From the NCBI GenBank assembly GCA_964501785.1, contig CAZCUD010000016.1, forward strand, positions 1-64,000: a stretch of 64,000 bases of DNA. Direction: 5' to 3'. Shown here piece by piece: positions 8,673-17,111 of the stretch. Both the position numbers and the translations under genes were made by a program. The DNA is from DATBSK01 sp964501785 (GTDB lineage: Bacteria; Actinomycetota; Acidimicrobiia; IMCC26256; PALSA-555). Under the pieces are notes generated by a model, which searched no databases, was not told the DNA's origin, and saw only the letters and a list, made by a program, of their open reading frames with translations. How positions within the stretch are numbered: the first letter of the stretch is position 1; each line of letters starts with the position of its first letter.

Positions 8673-9277
8673 GAGGCGCGCTTCTCCGAGGAGCCGTCGA
8701 CCATGCCGAGCTTGCGAGGCAGGTCCTTGACCTCGAACGACGACAGGATCTCGAGCGTCCCGACCAGGATCGCCCAGATGCCGATCATGGCGATCGCGAG
8801 CGCCAGGGTGAGGCTGGGGCGGTTGAGCAGGATGATCCCGATCGGCACCTCGATGATGCCGAACACCAGGAAGAGCCACCACAGCTGCACGTCGTGGCGG
8901 TTCGCGATCGCACCGACGATCGTGAACAAGCCCGACACCACGACCCACGCGCCGATGAAGATCGCCGCGGTGAGCAGCGTCGGCTCGGGCCACGCGAGGA
9001 ACGCGATGCCGACGATGATCTCGACGACGCCCTTGAAGACGTCCCAGCTGCGGTCGCTGCTCTCGACCGGCGGGGTGACCAGCGTCAGCACGCCCTTCAG
9101 GATGAAGAGGAAGGCCACGAACAGGGCGAGGTCTTCGACGTTCCAGTCGATGGTGAGCACGAGGATCCCCGCGATGACCGACACGATCCCCGCGAGGAGC
9201 AGCAGCCACCAGCCCTGGCTGAGCTTCTCGGCGGTCTCGCGGTCGATGTCGGCGGGCCCCGAGAGCGGGTTCAGCAT
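8669..9277 (-). CDS. HdeD-like membrane protein (DUF308)
   Basis: A 202-residue protein with six hydrophobic helices in three similar pairs, matching the HdeD / DUF308 repeat family. The E. coli member is linked to acid resistance; most actinobacterial members have no known role. A TVKD-like polar tail follows the last helix. The gene sits between an RDD protein and an amidohydrolase and overlaps the latter by the GTGA arrangement. A TACAGT box ending 6 nt before the ATG lies inside the end of the RDD gene, so it may also be transcribed on its own. Confidence 0.8.
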   Translation of the reverse strand: MLNPLSGPADIDRETAEKLSQGWWLLLLAGIVSVIAGILVLTIDWNVEDLALFVAFLFILKGVLTLVTPPVESSDRSWDVFKGVVEIIVGIAFLAWPEPTLLTAAIFIGAWVVVSGLFTIVGAIANRHDVQLWWLFLVFGIIEVPIGIILLNRPSLTLALAIAMIGIWAILVGTLEILSSFEVKDLPRKLGMVDGSSEKRAS

Positions 9278-9281
9278 GGCG

Positions 9282-9797
9282 TCACTGTACGACGGGCTCG
9301 CGGCGGCGGGCGAGGAAGCGCAAGCGTGCGGCTCGGGCGTCCCAGTCGTACACGACCACGCTGCCGGCGATCACGTCCTGGAGCCCCCGGTTCTCGCGCC
9401 CGATGATCACCCCGATGACGCCGAGGCCGAACGGGGCGAGGCTGAGGGCGAGCGCGGGCGCTCGGAGGAAGCCGCGCCAGGGCTCGAGGTCGGTGCCGTC
9501 GCGATCGACGACCCGTAGCCCGAGCAGCGCCATCCCCGCGGTCTTCCCGGACGCGGCCCAGGATCCCCCGAAGTAGAGGAACAGCCACGCTCCGAGCAGC
9601 ACCACCGTGAGCCAGCCCGGCATCTTGTCGGTGTCGATGTCGATGCTGCCCACGAGGTCGAGGAGGAACAGCGCGACGGCGATCGTCACCGCGAAGAGCC
9701 CGACGCTCAACGCGACGTCCACCACGTACGCAGCCGCACGAGAGGCGGGGCCGGCGTAGTGACCCTGCTTCGACGTCTCGGGGGTGGTACCGCGCAT
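9282..9797 (-). CDS. RDD family membrane protein
   Basis: A 171-residue protein with the RDD domain: GPASRAAAYVVDVALS near residue 16 (Arg then Asp in helix 1), a central hydrophobic pair, and KTAGMALLGLRVVDRDG near residue 85, followed by NRGLQDVIAGSVVV. RDD proteins are small membrane proteins; some act in Na+/H+ exchange, most are uncharacterised. The ATG at 9797 overlaps the TGA of the nonapeptide-repeat gene (ATGA), so the two are probably made together. In many actinobacteria that repeat is, to my recollection, fused to an RDD domain; here it is a separate chain. Confidence 0.85.
   Translation of the reverse strand: MRGTTPETSKQGHYAGPASRAAAYVVDVALSVGLFAVTIAVALFLLDLVGSIDIDTDKMPGWLTVVLLGAWLFLYFGGSWAASGKTAGMALLGLRVVDRDGTDLEPWRGFLRAPALALSLAPFGLGVIGVIIGRENRGLQDVIAGSVVVYDWDARAARLRFLARRREPVVQ
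9284..9289 (-). promoter_or_regulatory. Leaderless -10 box (TACAGT) of the HdeD-like gene
   Basis: TACAGT on the minus strand ends 6 nt before the ATG at 9277. It lies in the last codons of the RDD gene, so this would be an internal promoter within the chain. Confidence 0.5.
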
Positions 9798-10207
9798 CAG
9801 GGTCGGAATCCCGGTGGCCCGGCGGGCAGCTTCGCGGCGTCGCGCCGGAAGATCCGGTTCATGATCCGGTTCGAGAAGCCGTCGATCCCGACGGCTTGTG
9901 CCCGCAGCGAGTCGAGCACGCGCTGCGCGACGCCGCTCGTCGAGTCGGCGATCAGCGCCCCGATCTCGGTGCGCTGCACGAGGTCTTCCACGTCGACCCG
10001 GCTCACGATCTCGTTGACGTCCACCCGGGCGAGCAGCGCATCGACGTCGACGCGCTCGAGGAGCTTGTTGATGTCGACGCGCTCGATGAGCGCATCGAGG
10101 TCGACCCGTTCGAGCTGACGATTCAGGTCGATGTGCTCGAGCAGCGAGTCGACGTCGACCAGGTTGAGCACTCCGTCGAGGCTCGGGCGGGGCAGGCGAG
10201 GGCTCAT
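9797..10207 (-). CDS. Nonapeptide-repeat protein coupled to RDD and CydB genes
   Basis: A 136-residue protein. Residues 19-90 are eight tandem nine-residue units of the form hydrophobic-Asp/Asn-x-x-hydrophobic-x-Arg-Val-Asp, for example LDALIERVD, INKLLERVD and VDALLARVD. The last two units drift to QRTE and ADST, and a basic helical tail follows (VLDSLRAQAVGIDGF, then MNRIFRRD). There is no signal peptide or membrane helix. The regular spacing suggests a solenoid or helical rod with an acidic and a basic face, perhaps contacting membrane or the RDD protein. It overlaps cydB upstream (ATGA) and the RDD gene downstream (ATGA), so its level is tied to both. Function unknown. Confidence 0.75.
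   Translation of the reverse strand: MSPRLPRPSLDGVLNLVDVDSLLEHIDLNRQLERVDLDALIERVDINKLLERVDVDALLARVDVNEIVSRVDVEDLVQRTEIGALIADSTSGVAQRVLDSLRAQAVGIDGFSNRIMNRIFRRDAAKLPAGPPGFRP
9938..10153 (-). repeat. Eight 27-bp tandem repeats coding the nonapeptide array
   Basis: The DNA behind residues 19-90 has a strict 27-bp period, with a recurring GTCGACGTCGA-like core on the plus strand. All eight units stay in frame without indels. Codons vary between units, so the repeat is old or has been held by selection at the protein level rather than being a recent DNA expansion. Confidence 0.7.
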
Positions 10208-11205
10208 GACTCGACGCTGTCGAGCGTGCCGCGCTGGTCGAGCGCGTACAGCAGCATGAGGGACGGGATGACGGTCACGAGCGCGATGACGAACACCGCG
10301 ACGATCCACGCGAGCGTCGAGCCGGGCGCGGCAGCCTGGTCGATCGTGAGATGCGTGCCGAGGAGGTACGGGTACTGGGCGACCCCCCACCCCCCGATCA
10401 CCGCGACGACCGCGCCCGCAGCACTGACCCGCGCGATCCGCGGCTTGTCGCGCACCAGCGCCACGAGCGCGGCGAGCCCGAGCAGCGTCGAGATGATGAC
10501 GAGCGGCAGCGCCTGGTCGAGCAGTCGATCGTGCAGTCGGGGCGCATCGTCCTCGAGGATCCAGATCCCCGCGACCGAGACCACACCGGCCACGAGCGCA
10601 GCGCCGATGGCCCGCACCCGGAAGTAGCTCTCGAGCTCCTCGTCACCGCGCCGGCGTGCTTCGTGCACGAGGAAGACCGCGGCCAGGTACGAGCAGACGA
10701 CGACCGCGAGCACGCCGCCGAGCATCGACGTCGACGTCACCCAGCTGTCGATCGGATCGCCCTGACCGTCGGTCGGCACTCGTCCCGATGCGACGGCACC
10801 CGCGACCGCGCCGAGGAAGAACGGCGTGATCACGGACGAGATCGCGAACGTCGCGCCGTAGACCCGGCGAACGCTGAGGCGCGTCGACACCCGGACGAAC
10901 GCGAAGCCCGACCCGCGAGCGACGATCCCGAGCGCGGCGAGCGAGAGCGGGATGAACAGCGTGGTCATGATCGAGGCGAACGCCTCGGGGAAGCCGGTCC
11001 AGAGCACCACGAGGCAGAAGATCAACCACACGTGGTTGGCCTCCCACACCGCGCCGATCGCCGCGTCGATGAGCGCGCGCGGTCGTCGCCCTCGCGACGC
11101 ACCGCCGGCCGTCAGGTCCCAGAAGCCCGCGCCGAAGTCGGCCCCGCCGAACACGGCGTAGAGCGTGACGCCCACCCAGAGGATCAGCGCGACCGCGTCA
11201 GCCAT
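10204..11205 (-). CDS. cydB: Cytochrome bd oxidase subunit II
   Basis: A 333-residue, eight-to-nine-helix protein. The N-terminal GGADFGAGFWDL (residues about 19-30) and WEANHVWLIF near residue 55 are diagnostic of CydB, the structural subunit of the bd-type quinol oxidase that reduces O2 at low oxygen tension without pumping protons. The start ATG at 11205 overlaps the end of cydA by 8 bp; an alternative GTG lies 6 bp upstream. The gene ends in an ATGA overlap with the nonapeptide-repeat gene. No cydDC assembly genes are in the window. Confidence 0.93.
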   Translation of the reverse strand: MADAVALILWVGVTLYAVFGGADFGAGFWDLTAGGASRGRRPRALIDAAIGAVWEANHVWLIFCLVVLWTGFPEAFASIMTTLFIPLSLAALGIVARGSGFAFVRVSTRLSVRRVYGATFAISSVITPFFLGAVAGAVASGRVPTDGQGDPIDSWVTSTSMLGGVLAVVVCSYLAAVFLVHEARRRGDEELESYFRVRAIGAALVAGVVSVAGIWILEDDAPRLHDRLLDQALPLVIISTLLGLAALVALVRDKPRIARVSAAGAVVAVIGGWGVAQYPYLLGTHLTIDQAAAPGSTLAWIVAVFVIALVTVIPSLMLLYALDQRGTLDSVES

Positions 11206-12646
11206 CGTCACCGCCGGACGATCCCCGCGCCCCCGTGGCCAGCGGAGCCGGCTTCTCGTCGACCATGTGGACTCGTGGCCCGTAGGGCACGGCCTCGATC
11301 TCGCCCGCACCCCGCCAGCGCCGGGCCATCGAGCGGAGCACGGCGATCGCGGCGACGCCGACGAGCGTGTAGAGGACGAGGACGACCGAGAGGCTGACCC
11401 AGATCCCGTCGGCGGTGGTGACCGCGTCCTCGGTGCGCAGGATCTCGTAGACGACCCACGGCTGACGACCCACCTCGGTGATGACCCAGCCGGCCTCCAT
11501 GCAGATGACGGAGAGCACGCCCGCCGCGGCGGAGGCGCGCAGGAACCACTTGGTCTTCGGGATGTCGCGACGGCGCCACCACACGAAGCCGAACCACGCG
11601 GCGAGGATCGCGAGGTAGGTCGCGATCCCGAGCATGGTGTCCCAGGCGAGATGCACGACGTTGACCGGTGGCCGGTCCTCGGGCGGCACCGAGTTGAAGC
11701 CGATGATCTCGGTGCTGGTGCTGTAGTCGGAGAGCAGCGACGCGAGGCCCGGGATCTCGATCTTCGGGCCGACGATCTCGCCGTCGATGTAGAGCCCGCC
11801 GATCGTCTCCGGCACGTCCGACGAGGTCTCGGGCACGAGCTCGATCGCGGCGAACTTGATCGGTTGGTCGTTGAAGACCGCGCGCGCCGTCGCGTCGCCC
11901 ACGACCAGCTGGAACGGCATCGCGATGCACGCGACCGTGAACGGGATCAGGAAGCCCTGCCGGTGGTAGCGATCGCGTCGACCCTTGAGGAGCGCCCAGG
12001 CGTAGACCGACGCGACCAGGAAGCCGGCCACGATGTACGCCGCCAGGAGCATGTGCAGCCCCTGGTACCAGAACGCGTCGTTGAAGATCACCTTCAGCGG
12101 CTCGACGTCGGTGATCTCGCCGTTCTTCATCGTGAAGCCGTCGGGCTGGTTCATCCACGCGTTGGCCGCGACCACCGAGAGCGTGCCGCCGATCCCGCAG
12201 AGGACGACCGGCACACCCGTCCAGAAGTGGGGCCACGGCTTCATCCGCTTCCAGCCGTAGATGTAGATCGCGATGAAGATCGCCTCGAGCAGGAAGAAGA
12301 TCCCCTCGATCGCGAACGGGATCCCGTAGGCGGCGCCGAACCGGTCCATCAGGCCCGGCCACAAGAGGCCCATCTCGAAGCTCAGGACCGTGCCGCTGAC
12401 CGCTCCCACCGCGAAGAGCACGGCGGCGACCTTCGACCACCGCTGCGCGAGGAGCAGGGCCTCCTTGTCGTCCCGCTTGATGCCGCGGTAGTTGGCGATG
12501 AGGATGATCGCGGTGAAGGCGACGCCGAGCGTCGCGAGGATCACGTGGAAGCCGAGCGTGAACGCCATCTGCGTCCGCGCCGGGAGCAGCTGGGAGGGCT
12601 CGGCGGCGACGCTCGCCAGGTTCGCGAGGCTGTCGAGGACGATCAC
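11198..12646 (-). CDS. cydA: Cytochrome bd oxidase subunit I
   Basis: A 482-residue heme-bearing subunit of the bd quinol oxidase. GFHVILA near residue 33 (heme b595 His), QGLHMLLAAY near residue 195 (heme b558 His) and VICMEAGWVITEVGRQPW near residue 393 (Met ligand, then the GRQPW signature) are all present. The Q-loop between helices is the short type. The start is GTG 12646 and a TACCGT box ends 6 nt before it, so the message is probably leaderless. It heads the chain cydA-cydB-repeat-RDD and possibly further genes. Confidence 0.95.
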   Translation of the reverse strand: MIVLDSLANLASVAAEPSQLLPARTQMAFTLGFHVILATLGVAFTAIILIANYRGIKRDDKEALLLAQRWSKVAAVLFAVGAVSGTVLSFEMGLLWPGLMDRFGAAYGIPFAIEGIFFLLEAIFIAIYIYGWKRMKPWPHFWTGVPVVLCGIGGTLSVVAANAWMNQPDGFTMKNGEITDVEPLKVIFNDAFWYQGLHMLLAAYIVAGFLVASVYAWALLKGRRDRYHRQGFLIPFTVACIAMPFQLVVGDATARAVFNDQPIKFAAIELVPETSSDVPETIGGLYIDGEIVGPKIEIPGLASLLSDYSTSTEIIGFNSVPPEDRPPVNVVHLAWDTMLGIATYLAILAAWFGFVWWRRRDIPKTKWFLRASAAAGVLSVICMEAGWVITEVGRQPWVVYEILRTEDAVTTADGIWVSLSVVLVLYTLVGVAAIAVLRSMARRWRGAGEIEAVPYGPRVHMVDEKPAPLATGARGSSGGDDG

Positions 12647-12652
12647 GCGCGC

Positions 12653-12658
12653 ACGGTA
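12653..12658 (-). promoter_or_regulatory. Leaderless -10 box (TACCGT) of cydA
   Basis: TACCGT on the minus strand ends 6 nt before the cydA GTG start, with only GC-rich spacer between and no Shine-Dalgarno. Confidence 0.55.
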
Positions 12659-12703
12659 CCGCGTCCCCGGTCGAAGGACAGGGGATGTCGGGGCGGCGAG
12701 TTC

Positions 12704-13501
12704 CTAGTCACCACTGCCGAGCGAGTCCTGCCCGCCGGCCGCGGTGACGCCACCGTCGACGACGACGACCGAGCCGTTGAGGTACGAGGCCTCGTCGGAG
12801 AGGAGGAACCTCACCGCGCGCGCGATGTCCTCCGGCTCGCCGAGCCGGCCGAGAGGGACCTTGCGCACGAACGACGCCTGCGCCTCGGGCGTGGCGATCG
12901 TCGGCGCGAGCATCGGGGTGTCGATGTAGCCCGGGCACACGACGTTCGCCCGGATCCCCTCCGGGCCGAGCCGATGGGCGAGCGACCGCGTGAGCCCGAT
13001 CAGGGCGTGCTTCGACGCGACGTACGAGGGGATGAAGCCGTGACCGATCAGCCCCTCGATGGACGAGATCCCGACGACGGCCGACCCGGGGTTGGCGGCG
13101 CGCAACGTCGGCAGGAGCGCGCTCACCAGCATCGCTTCGGCACGCACGTTGACGCCGAGGACCGCATCCCAGGTCTCGACGTCGATGACGTCCTCGAGCG
13201 CCGGGGCAACGATGCCCGCCGCGTGCACCAGACCGCCGATCGCGCCCAGCGCGGCGGTCGACGACGCGAGCGCGTCCGCGACCGCGTCACCGTCGGTGAC
13301 GTCCACCTCGACCCCGACGGCCGACGCACCCCGCGCCTCGCAGTCCCGAGCGGTCTCCTGCGCACCGTCGCCGTTGCGGTCCCACGCGGCGACCGGACGT
13401 CCCACGTCGGCGAGGGCAAGGCAGCACGCACGCCCGATCCCCGATCCTCCGCCGGTCACCACGACTCCCGTCGTCGGTCGCCCCAGCAGCTCTCCCGACA
13501 T
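12704..13501 (-). CDS. Short-chain dehydrogenase/reductase
   Basis: A 265-residue classical SDR that oxidises or reduces a hydroxyl/keto substrate with NAD(P). VVVTGGGSGIG near residue 13 is the cofactor loop, AAWDRN near residue 38 has an Asp that favours NAD+, SSIE near residue 142 gives the catalytic Ser, and YVASK near residue 157 gives the Tyr/Lys pair. The C-terminus VDGGVTA is typical. The ATG at 13501 has a GGGGAG ribosome site 4-5 nt upstream, 40 bp after the sulfatase stop, so it is co-transcribed with the sulfatase and may act on the alcohol that enzyme releases (inference). Confidence 0.88.
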   Translation of the reverse strand: MSGELLGRPTTGVVVTGGGSGIGRACCLALADVGRPVAAWDRNGDGAQETARDCEARGASAVGVEVDVTDGDAVADALASSTAALGAIGGLVHAAGIVAPALEDVIDVETWDAVLGVNVRAEAMLVSALLPTLRAANPGSAVVGISSIEGLIGHGFIPSYVASKHALIGLTRSLAHRLGPEGIRANVVCPGYIDTPMLAPTIATPEAQASFVRKVPLGRLGEPEDIARAVRFLLSDEASYLNGSVVVVDGGVTAAGGQDSLGSGD

Positions 13502-13541
13502 GCCACTCCCCCTGGTCGTCGAGCCGGCGCGCCCGCGCCGG

Positions 13542-15836
13542 CTACTCGAACTTCGCGCCCATCTCCCGGATGACGTCGAGCATCCGCTCGGGTGCGTCGG
13601 GTGCGGGATCCCCCGGCTCGTAGCGCACCGAGCGGATCGTGCCCCCATACGGGAAGGGACCGAAGCGTTCGTAGAGCTCCCACGACACCGGCGAGCGCCG
13701 GTCGATCCCGACGTCGATCCCCTCGAACGGAGCCATCCCGTACAGCATCGGCACGTCGGTGAGCGTGGCTCGCTCCTCGCCGTCGACCAGCACGGTCACG
13801 TCCCAGCGCTGCTTGCCCGGCGCGGCGAGGTCGACGACGACCTCGTGCGCCCCCGGCTCGAGGGCGCCCCCCGAGAGGGTGCGCATCCTGCCGCGGCCGT
13901 CGTTGAGCACGTACACGAGCTCACCGTCGAGGACGTAGACCCCGTAGCCCNNNNNNNNNNGGTCGCCGTGTGCGACGAGGTAGCCCGCGGCGCCGTCGCG
14001 GTGGTCGAGCGCGATTCGGATCACGACGGCGCGGAACCAGACGAGCTGGAGCGAGCGCCACCGCTCGAGCGTCGGCGTCCCGGGAAGGATCGTGACGGGC
14101 TCGGCGAAGACCCGACTGCGCTCCGGTCGCACCAGGTACTTGATCCCCGAGCCCTCGTCGAGGGGGTACACGCGGTTCGCCCACGCGGCCTGCTCCCAGG
14201 CGACGGCGAGCTCGCTCCGCAGCTCCGGGTGGACGTCGGACAGGTCGTGCAGCTCGTTGGGGTCGGTGGTGAGGTCGTAGAGCTCCCACTCCGCGTCGGA
14301 GAACGGCGTCAGCGGCCGATGGAGCGTCACCACCTCCCAACCGTCGCGGTAGAAGCCGCGATGGCCCTGCTGCTCGGTGTACTGCGCACCGTGCGTGCTC
14401 GGGGCCGTTGCGTCGTCGAGCGCACGCCTGAAGCTCGCGCCTGCCGGATCGGCGAGCGTGCGCCCGCGACGCTCGGTCGGCATCGTCAGACCGGCGCACT
14501 CGAGGAGCGTCGGGAGCACGTCGGTGACGTGCTGGTACTGACGGCGGTACGCGCCCGCGTCGTCGATGCCGGCCGGCCACGAGAGGATGCACGGCACGGA
14601 GTGACCGCCGGCATGCGTGTTGATCTTGTAGAGCCGGAACGGGGTGTTCCCGGCCATCGCCCAGCCACGTGGGTAGTGCGGCGTGGTGGTCGGGCCGCCG
14701 ATGTCGTCGAGGCGCGCCGCGTCGGCGTCGACGTCGTCGCCCTGCAGCAGATGCACGTAGTACGCGGTCGTGCCCGTGACCTCGCCCTCGCGTGAGGCCC
14801 CGTTGTCGGACGTGAAGAGGAAGATCGTGTTGTCGAGCTCTCCGAGCTCGTCGAGCGCGGCGAGGAGCCGACCGAGGTTCTGGTCGAGGTTGTCGACCAT
14901 CCCCGCGTAGACCTCCATGTGGCGCGCGTAGAGCTCCTGCTCCCGCGGGGGGAGCTCGTCCCAGGCCCGGACCTCGTTCCCCGGCTCGTGGTTGCGGGGA
15001 GGGAGCGGGAGCCCGTCGGGGATGACGCCGAGCTCCTGCTGGCGACGCCAGCGCTCCTCCCGGATGACGTCCCAGCCTGCCGAGTACCGACCCGCGTACT
15101 TCTCGATGTCGGCGGGCGGGGCTCCGAGCGGCGCGTGCACCGACCCGTGTGCGAAGTACATGAAGAAGGGCTTGGTCGGGTTCGACGCCTTCTGCTCGCG
15201 CACCATCGAGATCGCGCGGTCGGTGAGGTCGTCGGTGAAGAAGTAGCCGTCGGGGTAGCGGTCGACCTCGACGAGGTGGTTGTCCTCGACGATCCGGTGC
15301 GGGTGGTGCTGGTTGGTGAACGCGTCGAGGATCCCGTAGAAGCGGTCGAAGCCGCGCTGGCACGGCCACGAGTGGGTCGGACCCGCTGCAGAGCAGTCGG
15401 AGTCCTTCGTGAGATGCCACTTGCCGAGCATGAACGTCGAGTAGCCCTGGTCGCGGAACACCTCGGCCGCCGTGGCGACGTCGTCGGCGAGCTCCATCGC
15501 GTAGCCGGGGAAGCCCGAGTCGGAGTGGGCGACGGTCCCGATGCCGGCCCGGTGCGGATTGACCCCGGTGAGCAGCGCGGCACGCGTCGGCGAGCACATC
15601 GGCGTCACGTGGAAGTTGGTGAAGCGGAGCCCTCCGGCCGCGAGGGCGTCGAGGTTCGGCGTGTCGATCTCGGAGCCGTAGCAGGCGAGGTCCGAGAATC
15701 CGAGGTCGTCGGCGAGCATCACCACGACGTTCGGCGCGCCCGTCGGTGCCTCGGGTCGAGGGGGCCACCAGCCCTCCGACCCGGCGAACGTTCGTCCGAC
15801 CCGACCCTCGAACCCCTCGTAGCCGCCGCTCGTCAC
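13542..15836 (-). CDS. Arylsulfatase (interrupted by a 10-N assembly gap)
   Basis: About 764 residues. VVVMLADDLGFSDLACYGS near residue 37 has the paired metal-binding Asp; Cys81 in CSPTR is the residue converted to formylglycine, so the enzyme needs a formylglycine-generating enzyme or anSME, neither of which is in the window. GKWHLTKDSD and TSDNGAS supply further active-site residues. A beta-rich C-terminal domain follows from about residue 570. Ten Ns (13951-13960) lie in it, in frame. The start is GTG 15836, with a TAGCGT box 8 nt upstream. It shares its whole architecture with the sulfatase at 37310. No signal peptide is seen, so it is probably cytoplasmic or exported by another route. 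Confidence 0.9.
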   Translation of the reverse strand: MTSGGYEGFEGRVGRTFAGSEGWWPPRPEAPTGAPNVVVMLADDLGFSDLACYGSEIDTPNLDALAAGGLRFTNFHVTPMCSPTRAALLTGVNPHRAGIGTVAHSDSGFPGYAMELADDVATAAEVFRDQGYSTFMLGKWHLTKDSDCSAAGPTHSWPCQRGFDRFYGILDAFTNQHHPHRIVEDNHLVEVDRYPDGYFFTDDLTDRAISMVREQKASNPTKPFFMYFAHGSVHAPLGAPPADIEKYAGRYSAGWDVIREERWRRQQELGVIPDGLPLPPRNHEPGNEVRAWDELPPREQELYARHMEVYAGMVDNLDQNLGRLLAALDELGELDNTIFLFTSDNGASREGEVTGTTAYYVHLLQGDDVDADAARLDDIGGPTTTPHYPRGWAMAGNTPFRLYKINTHAGGHSVPCILSWPAGIDDAGAYRRQYQHVTDVLPTLLECAGLTMPTERRGRTLADPAGASFRRALDDATAPSTHGAQYTEQQGHRGFYRDGWEVVTLHRPLTPFSDAEWELYDLTTDPNELHDLSDVHPELRSELAVAWEQAAWANRVYPLDEGSGIKYLVRPERSRVFAEPVTILPGTPTLERWRSLQLVWFRAVVIRIALDHRDGAAGYLVAHGDXXXXGYGVYVLDGELVYVLNDGRGRMRTLSGGALEPGAHEVVVDLAAPGKQRWDVTVLVDGEERATLTDVPMLYGMAPFEGIDVGIDRRSPVSWELYERFGPFPYGGTIRSVRYEPGDPAPDAPERMLDVIREMGAKFE
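13951..13960. other. Run of ten Ns (assembly gap)
   Basis: The only ambiguous bases in the window. The frame is open on both sides, which would be consistent with a real in-frame length, but comparison with the sister sulfatase (positions about 39196-39222) predicts one residue fewer between the flanking His-Gly-Asp and Gly-Tyr, so ten Ns may be a placeholder. Confidence 0.95.
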
Positions 15837-15844
15837 GGGCGGCG

Positions 15845-15850
15845 ACGCTA
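15845..15850 (-). promoter_or_regulatory. Leaderless -10 box (TAGCGT) of the sulfatase
   Basis: TAGCGT on the minus strand ends exactly 8 nt before the GTG at 15836. Confidence 0.6.
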
Positions 15851-15890
15851 GACGCGAACGAAAGACACGGCCCGATGCCGGAGGGGCAGA

Positions 15891-17111
15891 ATGTGTGTCG
15901 TGCAGCCGTATGCCGATCGTGCGGCGACCACGGCGGCGTTCGCCGACCACCTGTCGCGGGGCAAGGTCGAGGCCTTCGAGGCGCTCGGCATCGACATCGT
16001 GCTCGGACGGCGAGAGGGCGTCTTCTTCTGGGACGCGTTCGACGAGCGTCGCTTCTTCAACTGCCACTGCAACGGCGGCGTGTTCAACCTCGGGCACCGC
16101 AATCCCGCGATCGTCACCGCCTTGCGCGACGCGGTCGACCGCGACGAGATCGACGTCGGCAACCATCACCTGGTCTCGGGCTGGAAGGCACGCCTCGGCG
16201 AACGTCTCGCCGCGACGACCGGCGGTCACTGCCCCGGCGCCGTGTTCTCACCGTCGGGCTCCGAGGCGATCGAGGTCGCACTGAAGACGGCGATCGCCGT
16301 CAGCGGACGACGGAAGGTCGTCTCCGTCCACGGTGCGTTCCACGGTCACACCGCGCTCGCGGCATCGGCGGCCGACGCGCGCTACCACGAGCCGTACCGA
16401 CTCGGCCTCGAGGGCTTCGTCCACGTCCCCTACGACGACCTCGCCGCGATGGACGCCGCGATCGACGACGAGACCGCGGCGGTCATCCTCGAGACGATCC
16501 CGGCCACGCTCGGGATGCCGATCCCGGCCGACGGGTACCTGCCCGGCGTGCGTGCCCTGTGCGACGCGCGGGGCGTCGTCCTCGTGCTCGACGAGGTGCA
16601 GACGGGACTCGGGCGCAGCGGGCGGATGTGGTGCTTCGAGCACGACGACGTGCGACCCGACGTCGTCGTCACGGGCAAGGGCCTCGGCGGCGGGCTCTAT
16701 CCGATCGCCGCCACGATGATGACCCCCGAGGTGCACCGCTTCTACGACGAGCAGCCGTTCGTGCACGTCTCGTCCTACGGCGGCTCCGACCTGGGCTGCG
16801 CGATCGCGCTCGCCGTGCTCGACGTGGTCGAGTCCGCCGGCTTCCTGGATCGTGTCGAGGACGTCGGGCTGCGACTCGAGAAGGAGCTCGCTGCCGTGCC
16901 GTGCCAGGTTCGGCGACGCGGGCTCTTCATGGGCCTGAAGTGGCCCGACGAGGGGGCCGGCATCCTCGCGGCGAAGGCGTGCATCGATGCCGGTGTCTTC
17001 GCGGTGTTCGCCAACAACGACACGTCGGTGATGCAGCTCCTCCCGCCCCTCGTCCTCACCGACCCCGAGGTGGACGAGCTCGCGGCGACCCTCGTTCGGG
17101 CGCTCTCGTGA
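15891..17111 (+). CDS. Class III aminotransferase
   Basis: A 406-residue PLP enzyme of the acetylornithine/omega-amino-acid aminotransferase family. SPSGSEAIEVALKTA near residue 120 binds the cofactor phosphate, Asp234 in VLDEVQTGLGRSG contacts the pyridine nitrogen, and Lys263 in VTGKGLGGGLYP forms the Schiff base. It moves an amino group between an omega-amine or amino acid and a keto acid; the substrate is not evident. The ATG at 15891 follows a strong GGAGGGG ribosome site by 5 nt. It is translationally coupled (GTGA) to the kinase-like gene behind it and is transcribed divergently from the sulfatase. Confidence 0.9.
   Translation: MCVVQPYADRAATTAAFADHLSRGKVEAFEALGIDIVLGRREGVFFWDAFDERRFFNCHCNGGVFNLGHRNPAIVTALRDAVDRDEIDVGNHHLVSGWKARLGERLAATTGGHCPGAVFSPSGSEAIEVALKTAIAVSGRRKVVSVHGAFHGHTALAASAADARYHEPYRLGLEGFVHVPYDDLAAMDAAIDDETAAVILETIPATLGMPIPADGYLPGVRALCDARGVVLVLDEVQTGLGRSGRMWCFEHDDVRPDVVVTGKGLGGGLYPIAATMMTPEVHRFYDEQPFVHVSSYGGSDLGCAIALAVLDVVESAGFLDRVEDVGLRLEKELAAVPCQVRRRGLFMGLKWPDEGAGILAAKACIDAGVFAVFANNDTSVMQLLPPLVLTDPEVDELAATLVRALS

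Noticed and set aside
6666..9518. 950-residue open frame on the plus strand, antisense to four genes
   Set aside because: It reads through the PLP-lyase, amidohydrolase, HdeD and RDD genes, is Arg/Asp/His-rich with no domains, and arises from GC-rich third positions of the real genes.
11165..13573. 802-residue open frame on the plus strand
   Set aside because: Antisense to cydA and the SDR, both secure by motif. Composition is that of a shadow frame.
13951..13960. Frameshift in the sulfatase at the N run
   Set aside because: Both sides are in the same frame and align with the sister protein, so there is no evidence of a broken gene.
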